A DNA stretch of 64,000 nucleotides from Cladopsammia gracilis (lineage: Eukaryota; Cnidaria; Anthozoa; Scleractinia; Dendrophylliidae), in the NCBI GenBank assembly GCA_022457155.1, contig JAJGOT010000312.1:915001-979000 (forward strand). The letters are read 5' to 3'. Of the stretch, positions 33,829 through 45,960 are shown piece by piece; positions within the stretch are counted from its first letter, which is position 1; each line of letters starts with the position of its first letter. The notes below the pieces were generated by a model, which saw only the letters and a list, made by a program, of their open reading frames with translations, was not told the DNA's origin and did no database searches. A program made the position numbers and the translations under genes.

Positions 33829-34218
33829 TTTATCGCTGACAGCCAATGGATTTAATGCGCCCTCGCCATTTTTCTCCATCAAGAAATGTTTTAAGCCGCA
33901 GACAATATTGTAAAGCGTCCGAGAGGGATATCGTCCACCCGACTTATTTGCAACCTCCTGAACGAACTTGCATAGCCAGTAGTTTAGACTTTTGGCATTC
34001 ATGTTTTCAATGCTTTCAGTCAACTCTTGCACATCCAAACCAATGTCTTCACCTTTGAACACTCCGCCTGGCTCAATGGTGCAAATCTTGTTCGCTCTTT
34101 GGCCTTGCCATTCTCGAAAAATCTGTATCGCCCATTTGTTCTTGTAAACCGCAGATTTCGGAACAGAATTGATAACACACGCCTTTTACTCGTCACAAGT
34201 TTTGGGAATCCGAAACCT
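33829..34218 (-). pseudogene. Crypton/DUF3504-family N-terminal exon (KIAA1958-like)
   Basis: Reads VINSVPKSAVYKNKWAIQIF, REWQGQRANK, then VFKGEDIGLDVQELTESIEN, LNYWLCKFVQEVANKSGGRY, PSRTLYNIVCGLKHFLMEK and ends at a usable donor (AAAG|GTATC) near 33828. This is the N-terminal SAM-like region of the Crypton-type tyrosine recombinase family. Just upstream an in-frame stop appears unless a splice intervenes. No catalytic half follows nearby; the C-terminal-type fragment at 9972-10255 belongs to another copy. Confidence 0.6.
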
Positions 34219-34378
34219 TGAACTTGACTCATCCATCTCGCACGGAAAACTGAATTTGATTAACTGTAATAAGTTGGCTAACTCCCAAATGGCACATTCC
34301 AACCAAACCATTTTTATCACATTCTTAAGCTATTGTTTACAAACAATAATAGTTGGCAACTCGTTTAAGAAGCTATAC

Positions 34379-34516
34379 CAACAACTCGTGCTTCGAGTTT
34401 CATCAGGCGTTCCAAACTCCTCGAAACAATAAAAGCACTCGGCCGAAGCGGCCTCGTGCTTTCATCTGTTTCTCGGAGTTTGGAACCCCTGATGAAACCC
34501 TCGCACTCGTTGTTGA
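34379..34516. repeat. Foldback element, ~55-bp arms
   Basis: 'caacaactcgtgcttcgagt...ttccaaactcc' pairs with 'ggagtttggaa...ctcgcactcgttgttg', with central 'cactcggccgaagcggcctcgtg'. Confidence 0.75.
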
Positions 34517-34916
34517 TATATTACTTCTTATCAAAAGGGATGCCCGCGAAGAAAGCAGGACATTTGTTTTAGTATTAGTTGTTACATGGCCTAAAAGTTT
34601 AATGTTAGCTGTCATGCAGACCTCCTCATCTAAACCCTTAATCTGGCATACAACTCTCATTGTCACATGTCGAATTAGTCGAATTAACGTTATAATGGAA
34701 TATTTATGCAGGATAACCCTTCAGTGGTATAGTAATGTTAGCAACGGGTTCCTGCTTACTAAAATAATATACTTCATAAAGCAGACCATGCAATAAATTA
34801 CAAACTAAATAAAAAAAAGCTATAGTTAAAAACATTAAAAACTCAATAAAGCCTTGAAAGTAAAAATCGTCTAGCGCTTTCCTAAATAATACTCTATAGT
34901 TAATGTTTCTTGAACT

Positions 34917-35338
34917 TAAAGGGAACCTCCATTGTTATAACAAATTGACGTTAAATTGTTGGAAATAAAGTCTAAATTAAAAATTTTTAAAAAACAGGTG
35001 CAAATATAATTTTAGTGTACAAAAAAAAAATGGATATGAATATCGCCTATTTTCGCTTTTAAATTTCCCGCGCGCCTCCATTTTGAATATTTATGACGTG
35101 TTACGGTTGTCTAATTGTTGTATACAAAAGAACTTCGATTCTTGACAATAGCGGCAACCGTAACACGTCATAAATATTCAAAATGGCGGCGCGCGGGAAA
35201 TTTAAAAGCGAAAATAGGCGATATTTATGTCCATTTTATTTGTACACTAAAATTATATTTGCACCTGTTTTTTAAAAAAATTAAATTTCGACTTTATTTC
35301 CAACAATTTAACATCAATTTGGAGGAGGTTCCCTTTAA
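34917..35338. mobile_element. MITE with AAAGGGAACCTCC ends and ~170-bp arms
   Basis: Left 'ttaaagggaacctccattg' and right 'caatttggaggaggttccctttaa'; long inverted arms include 'cgtgttacggttg' and 'aaatttcccgcgcgcc'. A single arm of the same family occurs at 42108-42240 in intron 6 of the lysyl oxidase gene. Confidence 0.8.
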
Positions 35339-35347
35339 AAGAAGCTT

Positions 35348-35448
35348 TAGCCTGTGCGCAGACGTCTGTTATTTCCTTTGCTTCACGCTGAAAAGGACTC
35401 CGTTTTCTGGGGGGAGCAAGGAAAACGGATACGGCTGCATGCAGGCTA
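35348..35448. mobile_element. 101-bp TAGCCTG...CAGGCTA MITE with imperfect 9-bp duplication
   Basis: Starts TAGCCTGTGCGCAGACG and ends GCATGCAGGCTA; flanks AAGAAGCTT (35339-35347) and AGGAAGTTT (35449-35457) agree at 7 of 9 positions. End sequence is that of the 10.75-kb transposon. Confidence 0.65.
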
Positions 35449-35697
35449 AGGAAGTTTGGAATGGGTCAGTGGTAATCGGATTAGGCGAAGGCCGCTGGCT
35501 TTGAACTACAGTATCGGAGAAGAAAACATCAAAGGAAGACGACGACTTTTTGGTATTCAAACCATTTTTATTGTTTAGGTTCAACTTGATTTTCACTTCT
35601 TTAGTTCGGTGGAAAGAAGGGTGCTTGATTTTGTAGTGAGGACTGATGAACTTGAAAGGGAAAAAAGATTTTTATGAATTATGAAAGAGTTTTATTG

Positions 35698-36160
35698 TCA
35701 CCACACTAATGCGTTTTCGTTTGAAAACGTATACGTTTTGGTGCGTTTTCGCCTGTCGTCCACACTAAAGCGCCCGAAAACGCTGATGAAAACGAAGACT
35801 TTCGAAAACGGTTTCAAAAGTGGAGACTTTTGAAAACGCATCGTTTTGAAAAAGGTTCGTTTCTAGTGAGGTGAAAACGGAGACTTTTGAAAACGATGAC
35901 GTAAAAAGCGTCACATGCCTCTAGTGTGGACAGATGAAAACAGGGACTTTTGAAAACGGTGACGTCACATGTCATCGGTTCCAGTCCAAATCGGAACATC
36001 TATCACCTTTAGCACATGCGCAATCCCAGATCCCAGTCGTTTTCATCGTTTTCGAGCAGGTTAAAACGATAAGAAAAAGCTAGTGTGGAAGAAAATATTT
36101 TGCTTCGTTTTTGCTGAGATGAAAACGGAGACTTTTGAAAACGCATTAGTGTGACCGGGG
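35698..36160. mobile_element. MITE with CACACTAATGCGTTTTC ends
   Basis: Left 'cacactaatgcgttttcg', right 'gaaaacgcattagtgtgacc', with many internal 'tgaaaacggagacttttgaa' units. hAT-like in style; no coding frame. Confidence 0.75.
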
Positions 36161-36254
36161 CCTAACACACGACGGTTGCAGAGACTATATCTAAAATCGG
36201 TTGCAGCTAGTGTTTATTTTGAACACAAATGGATATGTTCTTTGCATTTGGAAG

Positions 36255-36720
36255 CCCCCCCCGGGGGGTGGGGTGGGGAGGAGGGGGGTACTCCGGTGTG
36301 TGCCGCGAAGGTCCTTATAGCCTGACCTTTTAAGGGTATAAAATCGCAAATTGATACCTGAAGAATTGAAAAACAAAAAATGGCATCCTATTTAGTGAAA
36401 AAACGATGACTCAGCCCAGTGAATTATTTGAACAGGTCGTTTTTATTTCTTTTTGTACACGGGCAGGGGCGTAATCGGCTTCTGACATGGAAAGTTTAGC
36501 ATCATGCATAGAATACTAGACAGGTAGGTAAGTTTTAAAAGGCCGTATATTTTTCGTTTTACTGGGAGTTTAGGTACTGCAATTAAGCTAATGCAATTTA
36601 AAGGAACCCTATCCAAGTATCACAATAACTAAGCACCTCAAAAATCATACCCTATTCCGCGGCACATACCTATATAACTGACATATATGGGAGTACCTAC
36701 CCCTCTCCCCCAACCCCGGG
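36255..36720. mobile_element. GTACTCC-family element with 8-bp duplication TTTGGAAG
   Basis: Begins CCCCCCCCCGGGGGG and 'ggggggtactcc', ends 'gggagtacctaccc...ccccggg'. TTTGGAAG occurs immediately outside both ends (36247-36254 and 36721-36728), a hAT-type 8-bp target duplication. Same family as 54282-54734. Confidence 0.85.
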
Positions 36721-37493
36721 TTTGGAAGACCAAAAAGATCCTCGGGACGAGGTTGTCCTCAACATTATCCCCTCAAAACAATAACAAAATCAATAATCAA
36801 TTTAAAAGCGTGCTGGGTCAGGAATAATGCGCGTACATGTACATAGACAGAGATTTGTTTTAGTGTGTAACTGGAAGCTTGCGGATGTATGTACAGGGTA
36901 GTGGTTGGTCATTTAGTTGGGCTGCATAGGCTTGTTTAGAGATGAACTTCTTAAATCTTCCTGAAAGTAGAAAACAAACAAATACAAACAATGAAAAACT
37001 GACATTATCATAGGCTCTGTGGCTTCGCAGCTCTTACAAGGTCTTTTATAATTTGCTTTGAAAACAATACAACAATGGACCCTAGCCCTGAAAACAATAG
37101 AGCTGCGTGATACCCAGGTCCAATGAAATTAGAGGTTGTTAAGAGCTGCGTGGCAGCTGTTATTTTTCATTTAAATGTTCATACTTTAAAACGTTTCATC
37201 CACGGTAACAGGGCTATGATGGAAATGAAGTAGAGCGAGAGTAAAAAAAAAATAATAATAATTATATAAAAAGGACGGGGGTGCTCGTCGTAAATGTTTG
37301 AGAAACACCCTAAAAGGTAGCAGAATCTCCCTTGGTGGGCGTGGCTCGAACCTCAGATGTAAAATCTTTCGGCTCACTACCCTTAAAGGTACCGCGATAA
37401 TTATAACGTTGGTCATTTTAAATTTTTACACCCTAAGCAATACCATTTTCGTACGGGAGAAAGTATACTACTAAGGATAAATACAGGACACAC

Positions 37494-40400
37494 CTAGACG
37501 TAGCATAGTCCCCATTTTCCATTATCCGCGAAGCTGTACGTTGTGGAGCACCATTTTTCCTTGTAACCATCCATGGTGCAGTCGTGATAGACCTTACCGT
37601 TATACAGAAATGGAAACACGCAACAATTCCCGCCAGAATTCCCACCATGTGTGTCGATTCCGCTGTCACATTCCTCTAATAACGAAAGTAAGAAACAAAT
37701 ATCACACCTTCATTCAGAACGTTTATTTCACACCTTCGTTGAGCAAGCATATCAATCGTAAAGCACTGGTCAAACGGTGCATAATAGTCCATGATAGTTA
37801 GGGTGAGAGTTTTGATCCCAAACTGTCATCTACTATCGATGCAAACGGTGCATGGTAGCGCATGATAGTTGATGATAGTTGGTCAAACGTCACGTGAGCG
37901 GTGACCCACTGACTCCTCGTTTGACTCTTAACTACTACTGTAAAACGAATAAACAACTTGTTGGCTCTACAGACTGTTGACTTTTTGCGACCATTTTGGT
38001 AAACTATCATCAACTATCGTGTGTGTGGTCAAACGATCAAAACTATCATCAACTACCATATCATATCATAAAATTTAAAGTGAATGATAGCGCGATAGTT
38101 TATGATAGCGCACGATAGTTGGTGGTCAAACGAGAGCGCACGTTTCGACAATCATCGACTAGGGCTTAAAGGGTTGTGTATACATGTAACCGTTTTTTAG
38201 AACATACCATCCATACCCTACCTCAAACATACGTCAGAGCAGATTTTGTATTTCTACGAACTGACTCAAACTTATCTACCTTATTGGTAGTTATTTTCGC
38301 GGGACTAAATTTTAAAGTTCCGTGAAAAAGAGAAACCGCGAAAATTAACGACGCGAAATTTAATGCGCTGTTACAAAACACTTTATGCACGAGGGATGGA
38401 AATAAGTCTTGCGATGTGAATTTATGAAGTGTCGGGCGCTTTGCTTTGTCGGAAACGAACATGTAAACCTGGTTTAAGTTTCTTTATGGTTCTTTTGAAA
38501 AAAAGACTATGTGTACAATTAAAATCCGTAGCGCCGATTCTGAGATCATTCGGATCAGCATCTGCCTCCTCCACAGTCTTTTTTTCTTCAGTACTTGACG
38601 CGTGACGCGTGACGCGAGAAAGATGAGCATGAATGCGCGGCTAACAAGGCAGAATTAGTATTTTAAAAATTTTCCCGAAATTTAGTTCCTTGGGGGGGGG
38701 GGGGGGGGGGGGGAAGATTGCGTGACGAGCCCTAAGGACGTCTGCGTGGGAGGCTAAACACGATTTTACTGCCAAATCGCTTAATTTAAGTCTCGCGAAA
38801 TATTTCTCTTCTATTTTCGGGAAATTATAGTCCCGAGAAAATAAGTACCGAGGTACATCGTTCTGACGAAAATCAAGTTTCTCTACACTTCTTCTCTACA
38901 CAGTTTAGTTATATTTCTTTCGCTTTTTATGTTTCTCAACAGTTCTAACATAAGTTTTGTTCTACCCATAAATTGGGCAATGGAGTGATAGCGAGGTGGC
39001 TTATTACAAGGCATGACGTCCAAAGGGAGTGAGGTGGGAGAGGGGGGTGGGGCTTAGTAAACCTCTTTCGATATTTGTCGTAAACAAAAATGGTTGGGAC
39101 TTGACAACTTTTGCATCTTACCAATCCAACACTTGCCAGCAATGACGAAGTTTCCGTAATCATACACAGTACATTTAGCTATGTTATTTCTAAAATCTGA
39201 CTCTGCGACTTGGTTCCCTGGATTCAGATGTACTCGAAGGAAATATAAACCGTGCCGTGGAAGGTCGGTTATGTCCACCCACTGGCAGTCAATCCTCCAA
39301 CTGTAAAGATCGAAACATCCGGGGGATATTCCTTGCTCCCCTTGTGCAGAACAGTTGAATTTCTTATCATACCCTGCATTGCACTTAGTGTCTTCCAAAC
39401 AAAAGCTGGCTTTGTGTCCTTTAGCTAATTTCTTGCCACTGGTTTTGCCTACAGCACAAATAACAAGAGCATCTGTTAGGGAAGTGGGAAGGAGGGACCG
39501 TATATAGGGCGTGGGTGGGTAGCGCAGGGGGCAGGGGAGGAGGGTTACCCATTGCCCTCTACAAGTGCCAAAGTAGAGATTTGATAAAGGATCCCTTGCT
39601 GTAATCTGGTTAAATAGGACAGCATGGTAGAAATTTCAGAGATATCAAAGGACGGATCCTTAGTTATGAATAGCGAAGCCATGGATCCCTGAATTGTTTT
39701 CTGGTGGCCGAGGCCGAACGTTTTCTGCCTGGAGCCCGATAAAGATGGAATTCAGTATCACATGTCGGCACCCACTGGAACAATAAAAATAACGATTGGA
39801 CAAAAATATGTTATTAACTGATTATATAGTCTAGTGGTCTGTCGTAGTTTCCAATGCTTTGAATATACCACATTCGTATTCTCGGTATTGAACCGGAACT
39901 AGCTTACAATGGAGGCTCATGCGGGGGAATATCATTAAAAAAAATATTTGCATGCGAAAAGACTGTCCCGCATGAGCCTCGACTGCAAGCTAGTTCCAGA
40001 TCAATACCGACAATACGAATATGGTCTATTAGATCTTAGTATTAAGGAGGTTAATTTTGTATGAAATTGCGTTAGTCTGAACGAAGAAAAAACTGTTATG
40101 TCCGTATTGATGAACATTCTAGGATCAGCAATGTCGAAAGCATCATGATCAATAATTTCTATTAAAAACTCTATCAAAATTAATCTTACTGATAACATCA
40201 TAAGAAGAGAACGTCTCCATGGAGTGATGGTGCTTGTGGCATTGGTGCCATATCCATTTGTCTTTCGGCGCGTTTGGACGGAAAGCCGCTAACCCTCGGT
40301 TTTCAATTTTGACGCTAAACCTCAAAAGTCGCCGCATATAATATCTTACATCACTGTAAATGAAGGAAGCATTTCGTGAATGTATGTGAGCGGTAAATAC

Positions 40401-43400
40401 GGAATAGGCAGCCCAAAAATGGATAAGCAATTGAATGGAAGAAGCAAATATAAAGGACGAGCGAATGGAAAGACAAACAAAAGAACAAACAAATAAATGA
40501 AGAAATTAATTACATCAATCTTAAAGAGAAATAAAGAAAGACATGGAAAAGAAATGGCCTTGAAAAACACTGATTGGGGAAGGGACGCTGACTCATGCAT
40601 TGGCTGACTGATTGGCTTACGTACTGATTGACCGACTGACTGACTGCATGCTGACTGATTGACTCACTGCCTGACAGACGTACTGACTGGCTGACTAAAT
40701 GACTGGCTGACTTACTTACTGGCTGACGTACTGACTGGCTGTAGTACTGACTGACTAAAGTACTGACTGACCTACTTACTGACTGACTCACTGACTGTCT
40801 GACGTACTGACTGACTGACTTGTCTGACTGACGTTCTGACCGGCTGGCTAACTTACTGACTGACGTACTAGCTGACTGGCTGACTGGTTGACTGACTGAC
40901 ATACTGGCTGGCTGACTGACTAAATGACTAATTGATTAAACGACTGACTGACTAACTAAATGACTAATTGATCACATGACTGACTGACTTAATTGCGGAC
41001 TGACTAAATGACTAATTGATAAACTGACTGACTGACTGTTTTACTTACTGATTGACTGACTGACTAACTAACTTACTTACCGACTCACTGGCTGGCTGAC
41101 TGACTGACCGACTGTTTTACTTACCTACTTACTGACTGACTGACTGACTAACTAACTTACTCTCGTGTCTCGTGTCTCTTACGTTTGCGCTCGCGTTGCG
41201 TTTAAGTCGTACTCGTACACGGTTTAACATTTGTTGATCAACAATTCCATAAACATTTTGGAATCGAAATCTGTTTTTAATGCTCTGAATTTCGATATGC
41301 CTTAAGTATGAACCAAGAATTGGTTGCACTTACGGGGGAGGAGGAGGAGGAAAGGGGGGGGGGGGGGGGTAGGGTTAGGCGGAGGTGGGGTTTGGGGGTT
41401 ACATTCGGAAATTACTAGAAAGGTTCGAAAATTATAGTTGCTTTCGTGGGGCCTCTATTTTCGAAACTCTACCGTGCGTACCTTATGTCCTTGAAGCAGT
41501 GGTGCATGACACTTGACTCCAACATCTTCATGATGGTCACCGACTCACTGGCTGGCTGACTGACTGACTGACTGACTGATGACCAACTGTTTGACTGACT
41601 AGCTGACTGGCTGGATGACTGATTCACTTACTGGGTCCTTACTGACTGCCTAAATGACTAATTGATTTACTGACTTAAAAAGAACTAAGTAGTATATTAA
41701 AATAGCATTTTTACCTGATGACATAGTCTGCAGTATCTGAAAGACAATTTTCCTCTAACGGACACCTTAAGTACTCCAAGGGAATGATGTTCAATTGCAT
41801 GTCACGACGAAGAATATCAATGTCAGGCACTATATCGGGAAGAGCTGGAATAAACAACGAGAAGAAAAGGAACGATGAATTAACAATTCAGGTGAAACGC
41901 ATATGTTCAGTAGCCAAATCAATAATCCAAAATAGGTGTTTTTCTGATTGGTTAAGATCAGACGGTTAAGAAAAACTACTCGATAGTGGAATGGGTTAGC
42001 TAATCAAGCGCGCGAGCGAGGGGCACGCGAGGGAGCGAGAAAAAAGACGTGACCTTCACTCGCGCGTGTGATTAACTCGACCGCTTGACTAACTTATTAT
42101 AGGGAATTAAAGGGAACCTCTATTGCGATAACAAATTGATGTTAAATTGATGAAAATAAAGTGTAAATTTCAATTCTTTTGATAACAAGTGGAAGGAAAA
42201 TTTTAATGTACAAATAAAGTGGATATGAACCATCAGCTATTGTCACTCGTTCGTCCTTTTTCTGATACTATTGAATTCGCTGATAACAGTCGTAAGCCTG
42301 TATTTTCCATGAAGTAATTGCGTTCGACGATAGGAGAACGCCTCCAAGTCTCGTGAAGGCAGGCTTTATTGAGATTTTGAACAATGCCAAATTAGCCACC
42401 CCGCAAATTTTTCAGGGGCACCTCTCGGCGGGAAACTGGTACCCACTCGCTTTCCTTTTCGTGCTCACGCTCCCCAAGGCATCGAACACACTCTTTTAAT
42501 CTGTGATTACTACTAGTATAATCTTTATATTTTATACGACTCAGGGCATACCATCAACACAAACGACTCCCGCTAAGTTGTCCTTGCTGCTACAATTGGT
42601 GTTTGTCCACACATTGTGCTGACAGTTATAAAGGGAGATCTCGTCAACGCGGCAGTTAACTCCAGTCATAATCACTTTAAGATGGGGGCCACCAAACGTA
42701 TTATTGGTAACAGCATTTCCGGCGAATCCAAGATTTAACTGCCGGCAGACTGTCATTGCTTCCTCTATTCCCCAACCATCAGCACATACGGATCCCCATT
42801 TATTATCATGGAACACTTCAACCCGACCCTCTTTTGGACTTGCGCCTCCATGTAGCCTTATCTGTTGAAAAACAGTTACGTTTTAAATAGACTTCGGTTA
42901 TGCAGTCCGTGGAGGTGCGGTGGCGAATGAATGACTAATATATAACGCACATATCTCATGTCTCATGGCGCTTTATATACACTTATGACAATGAGATTGG
43001 ACGTCAGCTTATGAAGGCGCCACAGGCAGCCGCTATCGGTCCATTATTGATATCATCTCCACCACCCCACCTGTTGTGAATTTCGATCGTAATTCTCACG
43101 AACATAATTTTGTATTTTTTTTTTGTTATTGTTTTGGGCGCCGTAAATGCGGCCAGGACTGGGCCAAAAACCGCGGAAGAACTGGGTCGAAAATCTAACC
43201 AATTAAGAGGTGATAGAATTTTTCGAATCTGACTTAAAATCGAAATATATTTTAAATCGAATCAGTTACAACGATTCGCGAAGTTAATAGTAACAAAGTA
43301 GAAGATCAACTGAATGTATGTGGATAAGATTGACACAGAATTTTGACTAGCTTCAGTTGTCCAGCGATCTAGCTTCAGTTGTCTAGCGATCTAGCTTCAG

Positions 43401-45924
43401 TTGTCTAGCGATCCAGCTACGTACAGTCTAGCGACGATCTGGACAAATCTAGTGCAAAACAAAAATTCGTCTGGCATTCATCAGTTCGTGTATCCTTCAA
43501 TTTAAAGTGGCGACTCATCCCGAATCCGCGAAACACCACCCATGAACAATAAATGGCACTGAGGGTATTGCTACGTCCTGAGTGGTTCTTTACGTCCCCA
43601 TCAAAGATCTCCGTAGTCATCCGAGCCGTGAAGGTGGTGGTTAGCGTATTAGACGTCAGATCTGAAGATCAGTGGTTTACGCCTATTTTCTCGCATCGTG
43701 TTGTTTCCTTACCCAAGAAAAGGTCTTCATATTGTTTCTCTCCACGCAGGTGTATAAATGGGTACCGGCGACATACCGCTGACGTTTAGTCTCACGTCTA
43801 ACAACCAAAGTTGAAATGTTTAGCCGCGCGTCCAACATTGACATGAAACAATGTAGGTTACTTTCGGAAATTACTAGAAAGGTTCGAAAATTATAGTTGC
43901 TTTCGTGGGGCCTCTATTTTCGGAACTCTACCGTGCGTACCTTATGTCCTTGAAGCAATGGTGCATGACACTTGACTCCAACATCTTCATGATGGTCACA
44001 GTTAGCTCTGTACCAGCCACGATGACGACACCGAGTAATGCTTTTCTCTGATCCTCGGCAAACAACATGATTCATCATCACCTGAAATAAATAAAAAATT
44101 AGCCAATGCCACGCCGTGAAGAGTGCTTGCCATTTGTCACAAAGAAAAATAGAGACAAGGCCATTTGTCAAGGCCCTTCTTTGGCATCATGCTGTTTCCT
44201 CAGACAAGAAACTGCTCCACATTATACATGGGTATCAGTGTCATAATGCTGAATGTCCAACATTGCCTTCCAACAAATGTTGGCCAACAATGTTCGGACC
44301 TTAAGCCGCGCGTCCAACATTGGCATCCAACTGGTGAGCCAGACCGGTCATGATGATATAATTATGCTATCCACGAATTGACCGGTCTGGACAGCCACAT
44401 GGAAAAAATAATGGAAAAATATTTATGAATTGACAAACCCGGCCGGCCAGTTCTGACAATTGTTATATGGCTGGAGTTTTTCTCAATACAACGCGCGCGT
44501 TGATTGGTTGATTTATCGTCACATGACATATAACAAACAAACTGTTTCCCGCCAATTGTGCTAAGCGGGCAACATTTGCGAAAGCGGGCAACAATTTTGA
44601 CGTCAGAGGGTAACATTGCACTGTTGCCCGCTAGCGCACGTGATCAGACCGTGACAAAAGGTGGCATGATTATGATAGATCGAGTGCTCGGCGCGTTTTT
44701 CAAACTGTCTTGTGTTGTGTTTTATTTTGCGTTACTAGAGCAGTTTTCATTTGAGTGTCGTAAAACCAAAACCAAAGTAATTACTCTGACCAATCACAGC
44801 AGTCGTAAACAATCCAATGAACCAATCAGAGCCCGAAGCAAATACATGTCGCCGGCGCCAAGCGCGGGAAAACGCGTACCAGCAAGTCACGATTGGTTTT
44901 GGTTTTACTTCTGATTGGTCGAGAAAGTGGCGCGAAATTTTTTAGCCAATCACAAGGCGTAGCAATGCAAAACCAAAGCAATTGTGTAATTACTTTCGAC
45001 ACTCAATTGAAAACTGCTCTATATAACAAATCACTTAATGACTGATCCCTCGGGAAACAGTGAATTTTGTTTTCCTCGAATCTCGATGTTTCCCTCGACT
45101 TCGTCTCGGGAAACATCGAGATTCTCGGGAAACAAAATTCACTGTTTCCCTCGGGACCAGTCATTAAGTGTTTAATGTTAAGCGACTGAAAACTTATTTG
45201 TCAATATCATTGAAATGGTGTACGATCAAAATAAACAGTCTGATTGGTTCCCTTACGGTCCGAATTTTTCTTTACAGACTCCGCAAGAATTGATTTCAAT
45301 AGTTGATCTTTTGAAAAAAAAAAAAAAAAAAACGTTCAAAAGCAGATCCATTTGTTTAAAGTAGAAAACACTTTCTGCATATGGACGAATGGTGTACATT
45401 TTATAGAGCGCGCATTTGCAGATAGAGACAAGCTATCCTCTCGGCTCGGTCCATAAACGCTAAATAAAATAAATAAACAGTTTTTGCGACTGACGAACTT
45501 TTGACCCTCGGATGTCAGATAAAATTGGAATGTGGAAATGTTAGTTTTTGAGGCGAGGGAGGAAAAACCGGAGTACCCGGAGAAAAACCCTTGGAGCAAG
45601 GATGAGAAATAACAACAAACTCAACCCACAAATGACGCCGAGTCCGTGAATCGAACCCGGGCCACATTGATGGGAGTGATTTCTCTCACCCATTCACCAT
45701 CCCTGCTTGCCAATAAAAAAGAACTATAAAAAGAAGTTTCCCAAAATGAAAACTTACCTTGCGCTAGTTTAAAAACGTATATTCATTGTACAAAATACAG
45801 CGAATTTCAATGATTTCTTTTTCTGAGAAAAATCCTACTGCCAAACACTTTCGTAAGCGATCACCCAAGACCAAAAGCCCATTTCTCAATGCTCCTAAGG
45901 ACACTGGATCCGAGAGCTATAAAA

Positions 45925-45960
<36 letters not shown>

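Noticed and set aside
37433..37669. 78-aa minus-strand frame starting MTAESTHMV
   Set aside because: Wrong frame of the exon that encodes a clear fibronectin type II domain in the adjacent frame.
40510..40902. Minus-strand frame of repeated Ser-Val-Ser-Gln
   Set aside because: Translation of a degenerate GACT tetranucleotide array inside an intron; no start context or conserved sequence.
45640..45705. Possible tRNA gene
   Set aside because: A and B boxes are present but acceptor and anticodon stems do not form and a SINE body follows.
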